Below, in pieces: positions 1 to 9,789 of a stretch of 64,000 nucleotides of DNA (the stretch's first letter is position 1; each line of letters begins with the position of its first letter). This stretch comes from Paracoccaceae bacterium (GTDB lineage: Bacteria > Pseudomonadota > Alphaproteobacteria > Rhodobacterales > Rhodobacteraceae), in the NCBI GenBank assembly GCA_028874915.1, contig JAPPHA010000122.1, positions 1 through 64,000 of the forward strand. Direction: 5' to 3'. The translations under genes were made by a program, and so were the position numbers. Under the pieces are notes generated by a model that was not told the DNA's origin, did no database searches, and was given only the letters and a program-made list of their open reading frames with translations.

Positions 1-136
1 TTGCCGCGTAGCTTGGCCGCGAAGCCGTCGTCTTCAGGCGACGGAGTGTTCACTCGGATACGTTACCTGTTGGTGGAACACCGGCATCCGGCGACTTTTT
101 CGCGCATTGGAGGCGCGAACGTTTAGGGGAAATGAT

Positions 137-907
137 ATGAAGATACTGGCTTCGAAGACTGCCCTCGTAACTGGCGCAAGCCGTGGCATCGGCGAAGCGA
201 CGGTGCGTGCGCTTGATGCAGCGGGCGCCAGGGTCGTCCTGACGGCGCAGACGGTGAAGGATCTCGAACGAGTCGCTGCCGATCTCCGCAATGACCCGCT
301 CGTCATTCCCCATGGCCTCGCCGAGACGGGTGCAGGGACGCACCTCGCCGAGACCGTCTTGTCCGAGACCGGCGGGGTGGATGTATTGGTCAACAATGCC
401 GGCTTCGCGATCAGAGGAAAGCCGGAAGAACTCACCGAGGCAGATCTGGACAGGATTTTCGCGGTCAATTTCCGCTCGCAACTCATGCTGACGATCGGGC
501 TTGGCCCGGCAATGATCGAACGAGGCGGAGGTTCGATCGTGAATGTTTCTTCCGTGGCCAGCCTGAGGGGACCCGTCAGGAGGATGGCTTATGCGGCCAC
601 CAAGGGCGCAATCGACGCGATGACGCGGGCGCTGGCTGCTGACTGGGGACCGAAGGGCATTCGGGTGAATGGCGTCAATCCGGGAATCGTAAAGACGGCG
701 ATGTTGGAATCGCGGCGGAAAGACATGACAGGTGTGGAGGATGCTTTGGCGGCGCGGGTCGCGCTCGGCCGGCTGGGACATCCGAAGAACGTTGCGGATG
801 TCATCGTGTTCCTGGCTTCGGACGCCGCGAGTTACATCAACGGCGAGTCCATAACGATTGACGGCGGCATGACCCGCGTGATGACGGAACTCAAGGGCAT
901 CAGGTAG
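137..907 (+). CDS. SDR family oxidoreductase
   Basis: Short-chain dehydrogenase/reductase of about 256 residues, a cytoplasmic NAD(P)-dependent oxidoreductase. The N-terminal cofactor motif TGASRGIG, the NNAG motif, the catalytic Ser of VSSVAS and the YAATKGA active-site Tyr/Lys are all present, as is the usual C-terminal stretch ending INGESITIDGG. I chose the ATG at 137 over an upstream in-frame start because AGGGGA lies just before it and the protein then begins with a typical SDR N-terminus. The substrate cannot be told from sequence; the end resembles FabG/glucose-dehydrogenase-like classical SDRs. It stands alone, convergent with the SulP/TRAP operon. Confidence 0.93.
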   Translation: MKILASKTALVTGASRGIGEATVRALDAAGARVVLTAQTVKDLERVAADLRNDPLVIPHGLAETGAGTHLAETVLSETGGVDVLVNNAGFAIRGKPEELTEADLDRIFAVNFRSQLMLTIGLGPAMIERGGGSIVNVSSVASLRGPVRRMAYAATKGAIDAMTRALAADWGPKGIRVNGVNPGIVKTAMLESRRKDMTGVEDALAARVALGRLGHPKNVADVIVFLASDAASYINGESITIDGGMTRVMTELKGIR

Positions 908-1167
908 CCGAGCCTCCAGGCGCGGCTCAAATGCATGAATGGCGATTTTCATTGAGGTGCGTGTCCGAGGCGGCGCCTGGTGACATCGCGCCCTCATGGA
1001 CTCGATCCGGAATCCGGTGTTCCCGGAGAAGATGTTCGATGCCGGTCTCACACGATTCGCCGGAAGTCCGCACAGGAAGTGAAACCGCCGCTGGTTCCGG
1101 GTGACCTGGCTTGCCGGGTCCATGACCGACTCAGGCGACCACGGCCCATACCGTCATCGGTCCTGGC

Positions 1168-3366
1168 TCATGTCTTGACTGCGGTCGAGGCGCTGGCCGT
1201 CAGGATATACTCGTACAGGCTCAGGATAAGATCGGGTTCACTCTTCCCGAGGCGTTCCCGTGCATCTGGGGCCAGAAGGCGCGTTCGGCATTTTGCGTCG
1301 GCAATCGTGGCAGTCGCGGCGGCACCGGACTGAAAAGCGCCAAGAGGTTCGATCACGTCGCCGGGAGAGAACTGAAAAATCCGGGTGCCGGAAGGATCGA
1401 ATTGAGATGCCCGGCCTTCCGTCAACAGTTGGAGACCCTCGCGTGGCGCGTCGAGCGCGACAATCGCCTCGCCTGGCCGATAGGTCCGGGCTTCCGACCA
1501 CGTCCCGAGTTCGTCAACCAGTTTTTCGAACCATGCCTGTCGATCCAAATGGCGTTCAAGGTCATCCACGACGCTGTCCAATAGCCGGCGGCGCATGTCG
1601 TCCTCACGGCCAAGCTCGGACTTCCATTCGCCAAGGATAATGTCCTCGCATCGTTCAATGGCATGGTCTTCGTCGCTCTCTATCGCCAGTCTTTCGCCTA
1701 CCTTTGCCGGGAGTTCCGCCCGGAGCGTTGCCTCGAAACGGTCCGATGCCTTGAAAATGACGACTTTCACGCCTTCGGCGTCCGCAGACCGGATGAACCG
1801 GACGATCGCATTGACCGCAGAAAAATCGAATCCGGAGACATTCTCGAAACCCAGGAGAATGCAGTTCGGCGCAGGATCGATCTTCAGCGATTGCCGAAGC
1901 CGGTCCGCCAGCCTGTAGGCAATTCCAAAAAACAGGTAGCCGCGCAACTGGTAGGCTTGGGCACGGTGACCTTCGGCCAAAAGTATGGCACGGTCCGGCA
2001 CTGCGCGCGTCTTCCTGCTTTGCCTGTCGCGCAAGGTGAACCGGGATTCAACGGCATCCGTCCTGCCCAGGCTGATCACGAAAATCACTCCAGTGACCAG
2101 CATTCCGATTCCGATCCCTTCGAGGAACCCGAGGGTAACGATCGTCACGAATACGACTACGATAATCAGGTAGTCGCTGATCACGAGTTTCCGAAAGCTC
2201 CTGATCAGCCATTCGTCCAGCATTTGCAATCCCAGGAAAAAGAGGACGCCGCCAATCAACGGAACGGGAAAAAGGGTCAGGAGCACATCACCAACCAGCA
2301 GGACAGAACCAAGTGTGACGGCGGTTACGAGGCCCGTCAGTCGCGTCATGGCGCCGAACAGCGTGTTTCGAATGCTGGTAAGCGCGATCAGGCAACCCGG
2401 TGGCGCACCGCCAAATCCGGTTAGAACGTTGGCCCAGCCGGCAGACCGGAACTCCCTGTTCCAGTCAAGATCACAGTTTGCGGCGAGCTCGATTCCGACG
2501 AGATTCATGACCACGCAGATTAGAGTAACGGTCGCCAGAATCAGGAGGTTCGGTATTTGCCCCGCGACGCCTGACCAGTCGATATACGGAAGGTCCGAGA
2601 GACCAAACGGAGGCCACAGCCCGCCGTGGGCCGTGCCGGAAAACAGGAGACCGGCCTCCCGTGCCTCGTCTCCGGATATTCCCAGGACAGCCAGGCCGAC
2701 GTGGTAGGCGATGGCGGCGACAGCGAAAGTCGCCGGAAAGATGAGAAAGCCTTTCACGAGCTTTATCGTGACAAAGAGCCCAAGAGCAAAGCCGATCCCG
2801 ACGACGATCTGGGGCAAGGCACCTGGCTCGGGAATCGTCGGGAAGCCGGCCTGCGTCCATGAAATTCCCAAGAGATCAAGCGCGATGAGGCATGCCAGCC
2901 CCCCTGTTCCGGCGATGAATCCTCCCGAAACGGGGTAAGGAATGAAACGAAGGAAATTCGCCAGTCGGAAATGTCCGATCACGAGGAAGCACAGGCCCGT
3001 AGCCGCGGTGCCGATCAGTGCCACGGCTACGGCTGTCATGAAGAGCGGCATTCCTTCCAGGTCGATTGTGCCCGCGATGACCACGAGCATCATCACGGTT
3101 GGTGCCGGCGCACCCGCCATGGCGCCCGGGAGCCCGCTCGTCAGCGCGACCACGGCCCCGATGACGCAATAACTGAATAGAACGATTCCGGCGCCCACCG
3201 TGAAAAAAGGCGACAGGGGACCGGAAAAAATGGCTGCGGCCATGGATGTGCTGAAGACAAGGATAATTACCGCGGACATCGAGCCGCAAAACAGCGCCGG
3301 GATGACCTTGTTCGAATTCACGTCCTGGCCAAGTTCCCTGGCGAGCGAGATCAGTGTGGCAGGCAT
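1168..3366 (-). CDS. SulP-family anion transporter with STAS and cyclic-nucleotide-binding-like domains
   Basis: Inner-membrane SulP (SLC26-type) transporter, 732 residues. About ten to twelve hydrophobic segments fill residues 25-430, including the SulP-type stretches PYPVSGGFIAGTG and GGAPPGCLIALTSIRNT. A STAS domain follows (about 465-560, with LLGFENVSGFDFSAVNAI), then a region like a cyclic-nucleotide-binding/CAP_ED fold (about 615-725, with FSPGDVIEPLGAF). Such fusions probably transport sulfate, bicarbonate or a dicarboxylate under ligand control, but the substrate is unknown. Its ATG overlaps the stop of the TRAP permease gene by one base (TGATG) with a GGAG ribosome site inside that gene, so the two are translationally coupled. 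Confidence 0.9.
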   Translation of the reverse strand: MPATLISLARELGQDVNSNKVIPALFCGSMSAVIILVFSTSMAAAIFSGPLSPFFTVGAGIVLFSYCVIGAVVALTSGLPGAMAGAPAPTVMMLVVIAGTIDLEGMPLFMTAVAVALIGTAATGLCFLVIGHFRLANFLRFIPYPVSGGFIAGTGGLACLIALDLLGISWTQAGFPTIPEPGALPQIVVGIGFALGLFVTIKLVKGFLIFPATFAVAAIAYHVGLAVLGISGDEAREAGLLFSGTAHGGLWPPFGLSDLPYIDWSGVAGQIPNLLILATVTLICVVMNLVGIELAANCDLDWNREFRSAGWANVLTGFGGAPPGCLIALTSIRNTLFGAMTRLTGLVTAVTLGSVLLVGDVLLTLFPVPLIGGVLFFLGLQMLDEWLIRSFRKLVISDYLIIVVVFVTIVTLGFLEGIGIGMLVTGVIFVISLGRTDAVESRFTLRDRQSRKTRAVPDRAILLAEGHRAQAYQLRGYLFFGIAYRLADRLRQSLKIDPAPNCILLGFENVSGFDFSAVNAIVRFIRSADAEGVKVVIFKASDRFEATLRAELPAKVGERLAIESDEDHAIERCEDIILGEWKSELGREDDMRRRLLDSVVDDLERHLDRQAWFEKLVDELGTWSEARTYRPGEAIVALDAPREGLQLLTEGRASQFDPSGTRIFQFSPGDVIEPLGAFQSGAAATATIADAKCRTRLLAPDARERLGKSEPDLILSLYEYILTASASTAVKT

Positions 3367-5276
3367 CAGCTCCGGGCCTCCCGGTCAGGCCGTTTCGGCT
3401 TCGATCGCAGGAATGCCAACAAAGGATTCAGCAGCCCCACGGCGCAGAGACCCGCACCGGCGGCGGAAATCCCAAAGCTGTCGAGAGGTGGCACCGCAAG
3501 CAGGATGCCGCCGAGAACCAGGCAGGCTCTCGCAAACACCGTTGCGAAGGTAAGCCTTTGTTGACCCGTGAGCCCGAGGGAAACCGCAGCCAGGCCGGCA
3601 AATGTCAGCAAGGAGACGGCCAGGATCTCGAGCGCTTCCCCCCGCATCAGGAGCTGTGGTCGGAAGACAAAGGCAAAGGGCACCAGGTATTTCGGCATTC
3701 CGAGCGCCGCCGCAAGCCAGCCGGTAGTCCAGTAGTTGCTGTGCGCGATGGAAGCGGCGGCATAGGCGGCGAGAGCCACCGGCGGCGTGATCATGGCGGC
3801 GAGGGCCGCATAGAACACGAACAGGTGGGCATCCAGGAGCGCGACACCGAGCTCAACGATCGCGTGGCTGATCAACAATGCCACGAGCACGTATGCAAGG
3901 CTGGAAGGGATGCCCAGCCCGAGAACGATACACGCGAGAAACGAGCAGACGAGAAGCAGCGGGAGGTTACCGGACGACCATTCGATCATCAGCGCGGGGA
4001 GCTTGGTTCCAAGCCCGGTCAAGAGCACGGAACCGGCAATGATTCCGAGTGCGAGGCATGCGATGGCGACGTCGATCAACTCGCGCCCGCTGTCCAGAAG
4101 GGCATCCAGCAGCTTCCGTGGAGTCAGGCGGATGTTCCAGGGAAGGCTGACGGCGATGCAGGACGCCATGGCGATCATCACTGACGTCTGTAACGGGTGG
4201 CGGTTCGCGAGAAGGTAAACCAGGATTCCGAGCGCGCAGAAAAATGTGAGAATGCCTGGATGCAACAGGGCCTTCCCGACCGAAGGCCTGTCCTCGTCGG
4301 TCAGGGTAGGATCCCGTTCTTCAAGGACTTCGGTTCTGGTGATCCTCAGCCAGACCGCAAGGCCGAGTACCAGGAAATAAAGGAGCGCCGGGATGAGGGC
4401 GGCCACGATGATATCCGCATAGGCAACGTCAAGCAGGACGATCATGAAGAAAACCGCGAACCCCATGACCGGGGGCATGATCTGGCCTCCGCTCGAAGCA
4501 GCCGCCTCGATCGCGGCGGCGAGTTCCCGGCGAATTCCCGTGCGTCTCATGAGCGGAATGGTCATGTTTCCGGAAATGTAGACGTTGCCCATCGTGCTTC
4601 CCGAGACCGTGCCGACCATGGCGCTCGACAACACTGCCATGAGCGGAGGGCCGGTGCGCCCGCTGCCGAACAACGCGCGCGACAGCCCGATCACGAAATC
4701 CATCGCACCAACTTGCTGAAGGATTTTGCCGAGTATCAGGAACAGCGCCATGTACTTCAGGCATGCACTGAGCGCAAAACCCAGGATGCCGGAGTCGTTC
4801 AGGTACAGAAACGAGATAATCCGCTCGAGACTGAACCCCCGGTGTCCTCCGAGCCAAACGGGGAGATGTTGACCGAGAAAAAGGTATAGAAGGAATACGC
4901 CGGCTACGACAGCCAGTCCGTATCCAAGGCTGGACTTCACGGCAACCAGGATCAGGTAGATTCCGATGAATCCAATCGTGATGTCGGTCGAGTTGGGGAT
5001 TCCCTCGCGATAGGGAAGTTCCCGCGCATTCAGGATGATATAGCCGAAAACGATGATGCCTAGGAGCAGGTGCAGGCAGTCGAACGCCTTTCCGACTGCC
5101 GTCGGGGACCGGGTGGGAAAGAAGAATGCCGTAACCGCCAGGAGGGCGAGCACGGCGCGCTCGGGCAACGGCGCACCCGGATACCAATAGTTGTAGATGC
5201 CATAGAGCGGGACAGAGAGGAGTAGGGCTTGCCGTACCCACCTTTGCCCCTGTTCCATGCCAGGCCAGGGCTTCAC
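3366..5276 (-). CDS. TRAP transporter fused permease (4TM/12TM, TAXI type)
   Basis: Inner-membrane permease of 636 residues with about 16-18 hydrophobic segments, matching the fused small-plus-large permease of TAXI-type TRAP transporters, which use a sodium or proton gradient to import organic acids bound by a periplasmic protein. Recognisable family stretches are SSAMVGTVSGSTMGNVYISG, AAASSGGQIMPPVMG and the C-terminal ITPPVALAAYAA. It sits 22 bases after the TAXI binding-protein gene and before the SulP gene. The first start is GTG at 5276; an ATG at 5258 is an alternative and neither has a strong ribosome site. The substrate is unknown. Confidence 0.93.
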   Translation of the reverse strand: MKPWPGMEQGQRWVRQALLLSVPLYGIYNYWYPGAPLPERAVLALLAVTAFFFPTRSPTAVGKAFDCLHLLLGIIVFGYIILNARELPYREGIPNSTDITIGFIGIYLILVAVKSSLGYGLAVVAGVFLLYLFLGQHLPVWLGGHRGFSLERIISFLYLNDSGILGFALSACLKYMALFLILGKILQQVGAMDFVIGLSRALFGSGRTGPPLMAVLSSAMVGTVSGSTMGNVYISGNMTIPLMRRTGIRRELAAAIEAAASSGGQIMPPVMGFAVFFMIVLLDVAYADIIVAALIPALLYFLVLGLAVWLRITRTEVLEERDPTLTDEDRPSVGKALLHPGILTFFCALGILVYLLANRHPLQTSVMIAMASCIAVSLPWNIRLTPRKLLDALLDSGRELIDVAIACLALGIIAGSVLLTGLGTKLPALMIEWSSGNLPLLLVCSFLACIVLGLGIPSSLAYVLVALLISHAIVELGVALLDAHLFVFYAALAAMITPPVALAAYAAASIAHSNYWTTGWLAAALGMPKYLVPFAFVFRPQLLMRGEALEILAVSLLTFAGLAAVSLGLTGQQRLTFATVFARACLVLGGILLAVPPLDSFGISAAGAGLCAVGLLNPLLAFLRSKPKRPDREARS

Positions 5277-5298
5277 CGACCCGGCCGGTGTCCTGGCG

Positions 5299-6351
5299 TC
5301 AGTTCCCCGATTCCGACTTCCAGAGGCCTACCTCCTTCCAGTACTGTATCGCGCCCGGATGGTACGGGAAGGGTTCGGATGACGATGTAAAGACATCGGG
5401 GTTTTCCACGGCCGCTCGAACTGCCGGTAGCAACAGGACAATCTGTTCGATGTTTTCGTGCAACGTCTTCACGATTTCATAGGCCGCTTCATCCGGCATG
5501 TCGTCGCGTGCCGCCAGAGCCGACATCGTCAGGCTGGGACCGTAGTTCCGGAAGTCCAGATTTGGGAGCGAACCCGGTTCAAATGCGAAAACCGTGAGTC
5601 CGGCCTTTTCCATTGCTTCCTTGTCTGTCTTGACCCAAACGGCGTCGTGGGCACTCGTATATTCTTCGATAATGGCGGCCAGTTTTGTCCCGACCGTCCA
5701 CGCCAGCGCAGCGTCGACACGCCCTTCGGCGAGGAACCGATACCGGTCTCCGGAAGAAAGCGGTACTTCCTCGACATCATCAATCCACGCGACACCGTTG
5801 CTCCTCCAGAATGGCTCGTGCAATGCAGACGTCCTGAGACTGGAGCCGAGTCCAACGCGCTTGCCCTTGATATCGCCAAAGTTCTCGATCCCGGAATCAG
5901 GTCGTGCGATCAGGTGTCCGATGATGTGAACAAATCCCATCAGCGTACGTATTTCCTGATAGGGAGCTTCACCCGGTTCCAGGTTGCGCCCGTGCCAGGC
6001 ATTTCGCATGGCCGCACCGGTGATGCTGACGATCCCGAGGTTAGCCTCATCACGCCGCAAGAGGCGGGAATTCTCGATGCTTCCACCGGTCACGGCGACT
6101 TCGAAACGTCCTTCGGGAAACTTCTCGGAAAAGAGCTGTTGCATCGCAGTGCCGAGGATGTGCGGAGTCGAACCGGCCGATGCGGTACCGACAGTAAATC
6201 CTTCCAGAGCATTCACCGGTGAAAACATTGCGAGGGAAAGAGAAAATACACAGGCTGCCGGAGCCACCACAGCCCGTGCGCCCAACCGAATCCGGTCGAA
6301 CAAGGCAGACGTTTCCCAACTACAACGATTGTTCAAGCTGTTCGTAAACAT
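5299..6351 (-). CDS. TAXI family TRAP transporter solute-binding protein
   Basis: Periplasmic binding subunit of 350 residues that delivers ligand to the fused permease downstream. The mature part begins around FTVGTASAGSTPHILG, the usual beta-strand and glycine loop of TAXI proteins, and contains SGAEN-like SIENSRLL, IKGKRVGLGSSLRTS and a C-terminal LLPAVRAAVENPD helix. A hydrophobic segment near residues 28-45 (VVAPAACVFSLSLAMF) acts as the export signal, with a longer than usual N-region. The ATG at 6351 is preceded by GGAGAC. It is the first gene of the TAXI-permease-SulP operon; the region upstream would hold the promoter. Confidence 0.92.
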   Translation of the reverse strand: MFTNSLNNRCSWETSALFDRIRLGARAVVAPAACVFSLSLAMFSPVNALEGFTVGTASAGSTPHILGTAMQQLFSEKFPEGRFEVAVTGGSIENSRLLRRDEANLGIVSITGAAMRNAWHGRNLEPGEAPYQEIRTLMGFVHIIGHLIARPDSGIENFGDIKGKRVGLGSSLRTSALHEPFWRSNGVAWIDDVEEVPLSSGDRYRFLAEGRVDAALAWTVGTKLAAIIEEYTSAHDAVWVKTDKEAMEKAGLTVFAFEPGSLPNLDFRNYGPSLTMSALAARDDMPDEAAYEIVKTLHENIEQIVLLLPAVRAAVENPDVFTSSSEPFPYHPGAIQYWKEVGLWKSESGN

Positions 6352-7321
6352 GATTGTCTCCTTGGATTATTGAGGCGCCTCGCCAGAATATTGCCAAAAC
6401 GACCGTCGCATTGGTTTCGATGCGCCGACCCCAAAAGGATTTGAACGCGAATTCGACGAGGCACGAACGCGCGAATCGTGCGGGTTCTCTCCGGTTCGGG
6501 TGTCAGAGTGTCAATGTCTCCTTCCCGGTTAAGGGACTGACTGGAAGCCGATCCCGGTGGGCGCAATTTGGACTGCACCCGCCGCTCATGCAAGCACCGG
6601 AATCGGCAGCCACATGGCGTGTGTGTGGGGTGAGCCTCCGTTGATCTCAGACCTGCATATGTTGCGAGGTTTCCGCCCGATTGGCAGGAACGGAGGGGTC
6701 GTCGAGACTGCGACGCCCCTTGATCTCCGCCAACACCGAATGTTGGTTCACGGGTCGCGGCCGCCCGTGCCGCGGCCCCCACAAGTGATTGCCGGGTCGG
6801 CCGCATGAAGTCTCCCGACATCTGGAAGCGAGTGACGTTGTCCAGTGGCCGTTCGACGGCGGAGGGAAGCGATGGTGGTCGGTTTTGCTGTCACCGGATG
6901 TCGCGGCGCGGGAGTTCCGGTGCGGCGGTCCACGTCGACGTCTTGCGGTGGTTCTGGCCAACGATCTCCGGCAGTTCGCGGCAATGCTCGAGCCCGCGGA
7001 CGGCCAAGTCAGATTCGTCAAGTTGAGCTCAAGACTTTCCAAAAATTCGAAGTCAAGGATCAGGATCGTTGTTAAGGATATCGTCATAGCCGTGCCCGTC
7101 GGGAGGGCGGTCCGTGATGTTCCGTCTCGACCGTTGGACTTCGGGCCGCCGGACCCTGCGAAGGGTTCCCATCAGAATTCCAGGATCGCGAACAACTGTC
7201 ATTCGACCTTGACCTAATACGTGGTCACCACCGTGGGCCAAATTCCGGGCTTCACCGACAGGGGTGACGGTCTTTAGCGTCGAATTTGCCGCCGTACCCG
7301 AGTGGCTACATGGGCATGGCG
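6352..7321. other. Gene-poor region of about 970 bases
   Basis: No open frame here has recognisable motifs or a convincing ribosome site. The plus-strand frame at 6789-7217 reads passably but matches nothing I know. It lies between the start of the TAXI operon and the end of the lipoyl-domain operon, so it should contain the TAXI operon promoter near 6352-6450. It may be decayed coding DNA. Confidence 0.5.
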
Positions 7322-7561
7322 TCAAAGGCTCTCGACCACACAAACGTCCTCCCCGACCAGGGCGACGTCGCCCTCATTCACCAGTAATTCCAACACCGTT
7401 CTGTCGCCCCGGGCCTCGACGTCGTTGGTGACCTTTTCGGTGTTGAGCTCATAGAGGATGTCGCCGGCCTTGAAACGGTTCCCCTCCGCCACTGACCGAC
7501 GCACGATGGTTCCTTCCTCCATGGTCGTTCCGATCCGGGCAAGTTCGAGTCTGACCCTCAT
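7322..7561 (-). CDS. Free-standing lipoyl/biotinyl-domain protein
   Basis: A 79-residue protein that is only a lipoyl (biotinyl-like) domain. It has the usual start ...IGTTMEEGTIV, the attachment-lysine hairpin LNTEKVTNDVEA and the closing VNEGDVALVGEDV. In dehydrogenase complexes this domain swings the acyl group from E1 to the E2 active site. Here no E2 catalytic domain, no subunit-binding domain and no E3 follow, and the frame ends cleanly. Its ATG overlaps the E1 beta stop as ATGA, so it is the last gene of a coupled three-gene operon. It probably serves as a carrier for a complex whose other parts lie elsewhere, or for a non-canonical reaction. Confidence 0.88.
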   Translation of the reverse strand: MRVRLELARIGTTMEEGTIVRRSVAEGNRFKAGDILYELNTEKVTNDVEARGDRTVLELLVNEGDVALVGEDVCVVESL

Positions 7562-8541
7562 GTCGTGAACTCCCGGCCGAGAATTTCGCCTGCGGCCCTG
7601 ACGATTCGCTCCGAGTTCGGCAGGAGCGGTCGTTCAACAGATGGTGCGTACGGCATGGCCGTGTCGGGGACGGTAATTCGTCGCACCGGTGCCTTCAGGC
7701 AGGAGTGGGCCTTGTCGGCCAGGACTGCCGCGATGTGGCTGGCGGCCGAACAGCGATCGCGGGATTCGTCGACAATGATCACCCGTCCTGTTCTTTCCGC
7801 CGACGCCAGAACCGCGTCCATGTCGAGCGGAACCAGGGTCTGCATGTCCAGGACGTCAACGGATACACCGGCCTTCTCCAGGGTTTTCGCAGTCCGCGCG
7901 GTCATCCGTGTCATGGACCCCATGGTAACCAGGCTGAGTTCATGACCTTCCTGCAGTTGATCGGCTTGCCCGAACGGCGTGACATAGTCGCCGTCGGGGA
8001 CCTCTCCGAGCTCGCCACCGCGCCCGCCGGGTTCAAGGTAGACTGTCGGGTTGTCGGACCGGACCGCCGTTTTCATCAATCCCTTGGCGTTTTTCGGGCT
8101 CGAAGGGACGGCAACCTCGATTCCGCCAAGGTTCATGAGGGGCGAAAAGGGCGTGTCAGAGTGTTGGGCTGCGGTCGAACGTCCGCCGCCATAATTGGCA
8201 ATGATGGTGATCGGCAGGGTGACCTGTCCCCCGGTCATCAGGCGGAGTTTCGCCATCTGGTTGGCGATGGCATCAAACCCCGTGTACAGGAAATTCGCGA
8301 ACATCATATGGAGCACAATGCGATAGCCGCAGGCGGAAGCGCCGACAGCCAATCCGGTCATTGCCGCTTCAGAAATCGGCGTGTCGCGCACCCGGTCGGG
8401 TCCGAACCGGTCGAAAAGGCCACGGGTGTCTCCAAAGATGCTGGCCCGTACATCCTCGCCGATCACTATGACCTTGGGGTCCCGTTCCATTTCTTCCGCC
8501 AGAGCCTGATTGACAGCCTGGATGATGCGCATCCTGGGCAT
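7558..8541 (-). CDS. 2-oxoacid dehydrogenase E1 component, beta subunit
   Basis: Transketolase-like beta subunit of a thiamine-diphosphate 2-oxoacid or acetoin-type dehydrogenase, 327 residues. Family motifs include VIGEDV near residue 27, GPDRVRDTPISE with the catalytic-cofactor Glu, an FANFLYTGFDAIANQ stretch, and the C-terminal transketolase domain with LVTMGSMTRM and VDESRDRCS. The ATG at 8541 overlaps the E1 alpha stop (TGATG) and has GGAGG seven bases upstream; a GTG one codon earlier is possible. It pairs with the alpha subunit upstream and the lipoyl protein downstream. Substrate choice (acetoin, pyruvate or branched 2-oxoacid) cannot be read from sequence alone. Confidence 0.94.
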   Translation of the reverse strand: MPRMRIIQAVNQALAEEMERDPKVIVIGEDVRASIFGDTRGLFDRFGPDRVRDTPISEAAMTGLAVGASACGYRIVLHMMFANFLYTGFDAIANQMAKLRLMTGGQVTLPITIIANYGGGRSTAAQHSDTPFSPLMNLGGIEVAVPSSPKNAKGLMKTAVRSDNPTVYLEPGGRGGELGEVPDGDYVTPFGQADQLQEGHELSLVTMGSMTRMTARTAKTLEKAGVSVDVLDMQTLVPLDMDAVLASAERTGRVIIVDESRDRCSAASHIAAVLADKAHSCLKAPVRRITVPDTAMPYAPSVERPLLPNSERIVRAAGEILGREFTT

Positions 8542-9569
8542 CACGCGCCTCCATTCGCGAACATCAGGGGTGCTGCGGTGCCGGGTTCCGGCGGGGTGCC
8601 CGATTCGGCAAAGGCAACACTCTCGCTGACCTCGGCATCGACCTTGGCCGCGATCCTGTCCAACTCGGCCGTTCCGACTTCGGTTCGGTCCTCAAGCCAG
8701 GTCCGAAACCGCATGATCGGATCCCGTTTGCGCCATTCGGCGATCTCGTCCTCCGAGCGGTAGGGTTTGGCAAGAATCATGGCTTCGGCCGAAAAATGGC
8801 CAGAGTAGCGATAGGTGTGGGCTTCGATGAAGACCGGTCCGCACCCGCTTCGCACATGATCCATCGCCGCGGCGCCCGTACGCCAGACTTCGATCACGTC
8901 GTTACCGTCAATTCGCCAGTTCGGCATTCCGAAAGGGGCTGCACGGTCCGCGATGACACCCGCCGTCACCGCTTCGAACGGGGAAAACTCCGAGAAGCCG
9001 TTGTTTTCACAGACGAACAGCACCGGCAGTTTCCAGAGCGCGGCGATGTTCAAACACTCCATGAGTACACCCTGGTTGGCAGCGCCGTCGCCGAAAAAGC
9101 TGACGGAAACCCGGTCAGACCTGTCGAGCTGGCTGGCGAGGGCGGCACCGGTCGCGATGGCGAGGCCGGCCCCGACGATTCCGTTGGCGCCGATAATTCC
9201 CTTGGAAAAGTCGGCGACATGCATGGATCCCCCCATACCCCCGCAAATTCCCTCGGCTTTGCCGTAAATTTCGGCAAACATCACCCGTGCGTCTCCACCC
9301 TTTGCGAGGAAGTGGCCATGTCCTCGATGGGTCGAGGTGATCCGGTCGTTGTCATCGAGATGAGCACAGAGTCCGACGGATACGGCCTCCTGTCCGTCCG
9401 AACAGTGGACCTGGCCTGGCGTTCGACCCAGCTTGACGTCCCTTGCGAGTTGCTCCTCTGCCTTTCGGATCAGCAACATTCGGCGGTACATTTCCAACAA
9501 TGTGCCGGGTTCCGGGAGAAGGTTCGGAAGGGTTGCCATCGTCTCCTTCGCCAACTCAGTTTCCGTCAT
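8541..9569 (-). CDS. 2-oxoacid dehydrogenase E1 component, alpha subunit
   Basis: Alpha subunit, 342 residues, binding thiamine diphosphate. The cofactor motif is complete: GDGAANQG followed about 27 residues later by ENNGFSEF. Other family marks are MYRRMLLIRKAEEQ, HCSDGQEAVSVG, STHRGHGHFLAKG and IEAHTYRYSGH. It resembles acetoin:DCPIP oxidoreductase/pyruvate dehydrogenase alpha chains. An in-frame extension to 9797 exists, but the ATG at 9569 has a perfect GGAGG and gives the normal N-terminus, so I rejected the extension. It is the first gene of the operon and is divergent from the arylsulfotransferase-like gene; the 220 bases between them should hold both promoters. Confidence 0.95.
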   Translation of the reverse strand: MTETELAKETMATLPNLLPEPGTLLEMYRRMLLIRKAEEQLARDVKLGRTPGQVHCSDGQEAVSVGLCAHLDDNDRITSTHRGHGHFLAKGGDARVMFAEIYGKAEGICGGMGGSMHVADFSKGIIGANGIVGAGLAIATGAALASQLDRSDRVSVSFFGDGAANQGVLMECLNIAALWKLPVLFVCENNGFSEFSPFEAVTAGVIADRAAPFGMPNWRIDGNDVIEVWRTGAAAMDHVRSGCGPVFIEAHTYRYSGHFSAEAMILAKPYRSEDEIAEWRKRDPIMRFRTWLEDRTEVGTAELDRIAAKVDAEVSESVAFAESGTPPEPGTAAPLMFANGGA

Positions 9570-9789
9570 TGATACCTCCGGGCACAATGCGATCTGGCCG
9601 TCGGGGCCACTAACAGGAATGACCGGGTGCTTCCACCATTTGCAATGTGTCGGAAACCGCCAACCCGGGCAGGCAGGGCGTTGTCGGCGAATGACCACGA
9701 ACCCGACGCTCGTCGGAGCAATGTAACGGGGCTTCCATCGTCGAAAATGCTGGCACAGGATGGGCCGAGATTCACAGGGGTGCGTGTTC

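Noticed and set aside
50-1123. Long minus-strand frame opposite the SDR gene
   Set aside because: Arg/His-rich with no motif; the plus strand has a complete SDR with a ribosome site.
3354-4889. Long plus-strand frames opposite the TRAP permease
   Set aside because: Charged, repetitive shadow translations; the opposite strand is a clear membrane permease.
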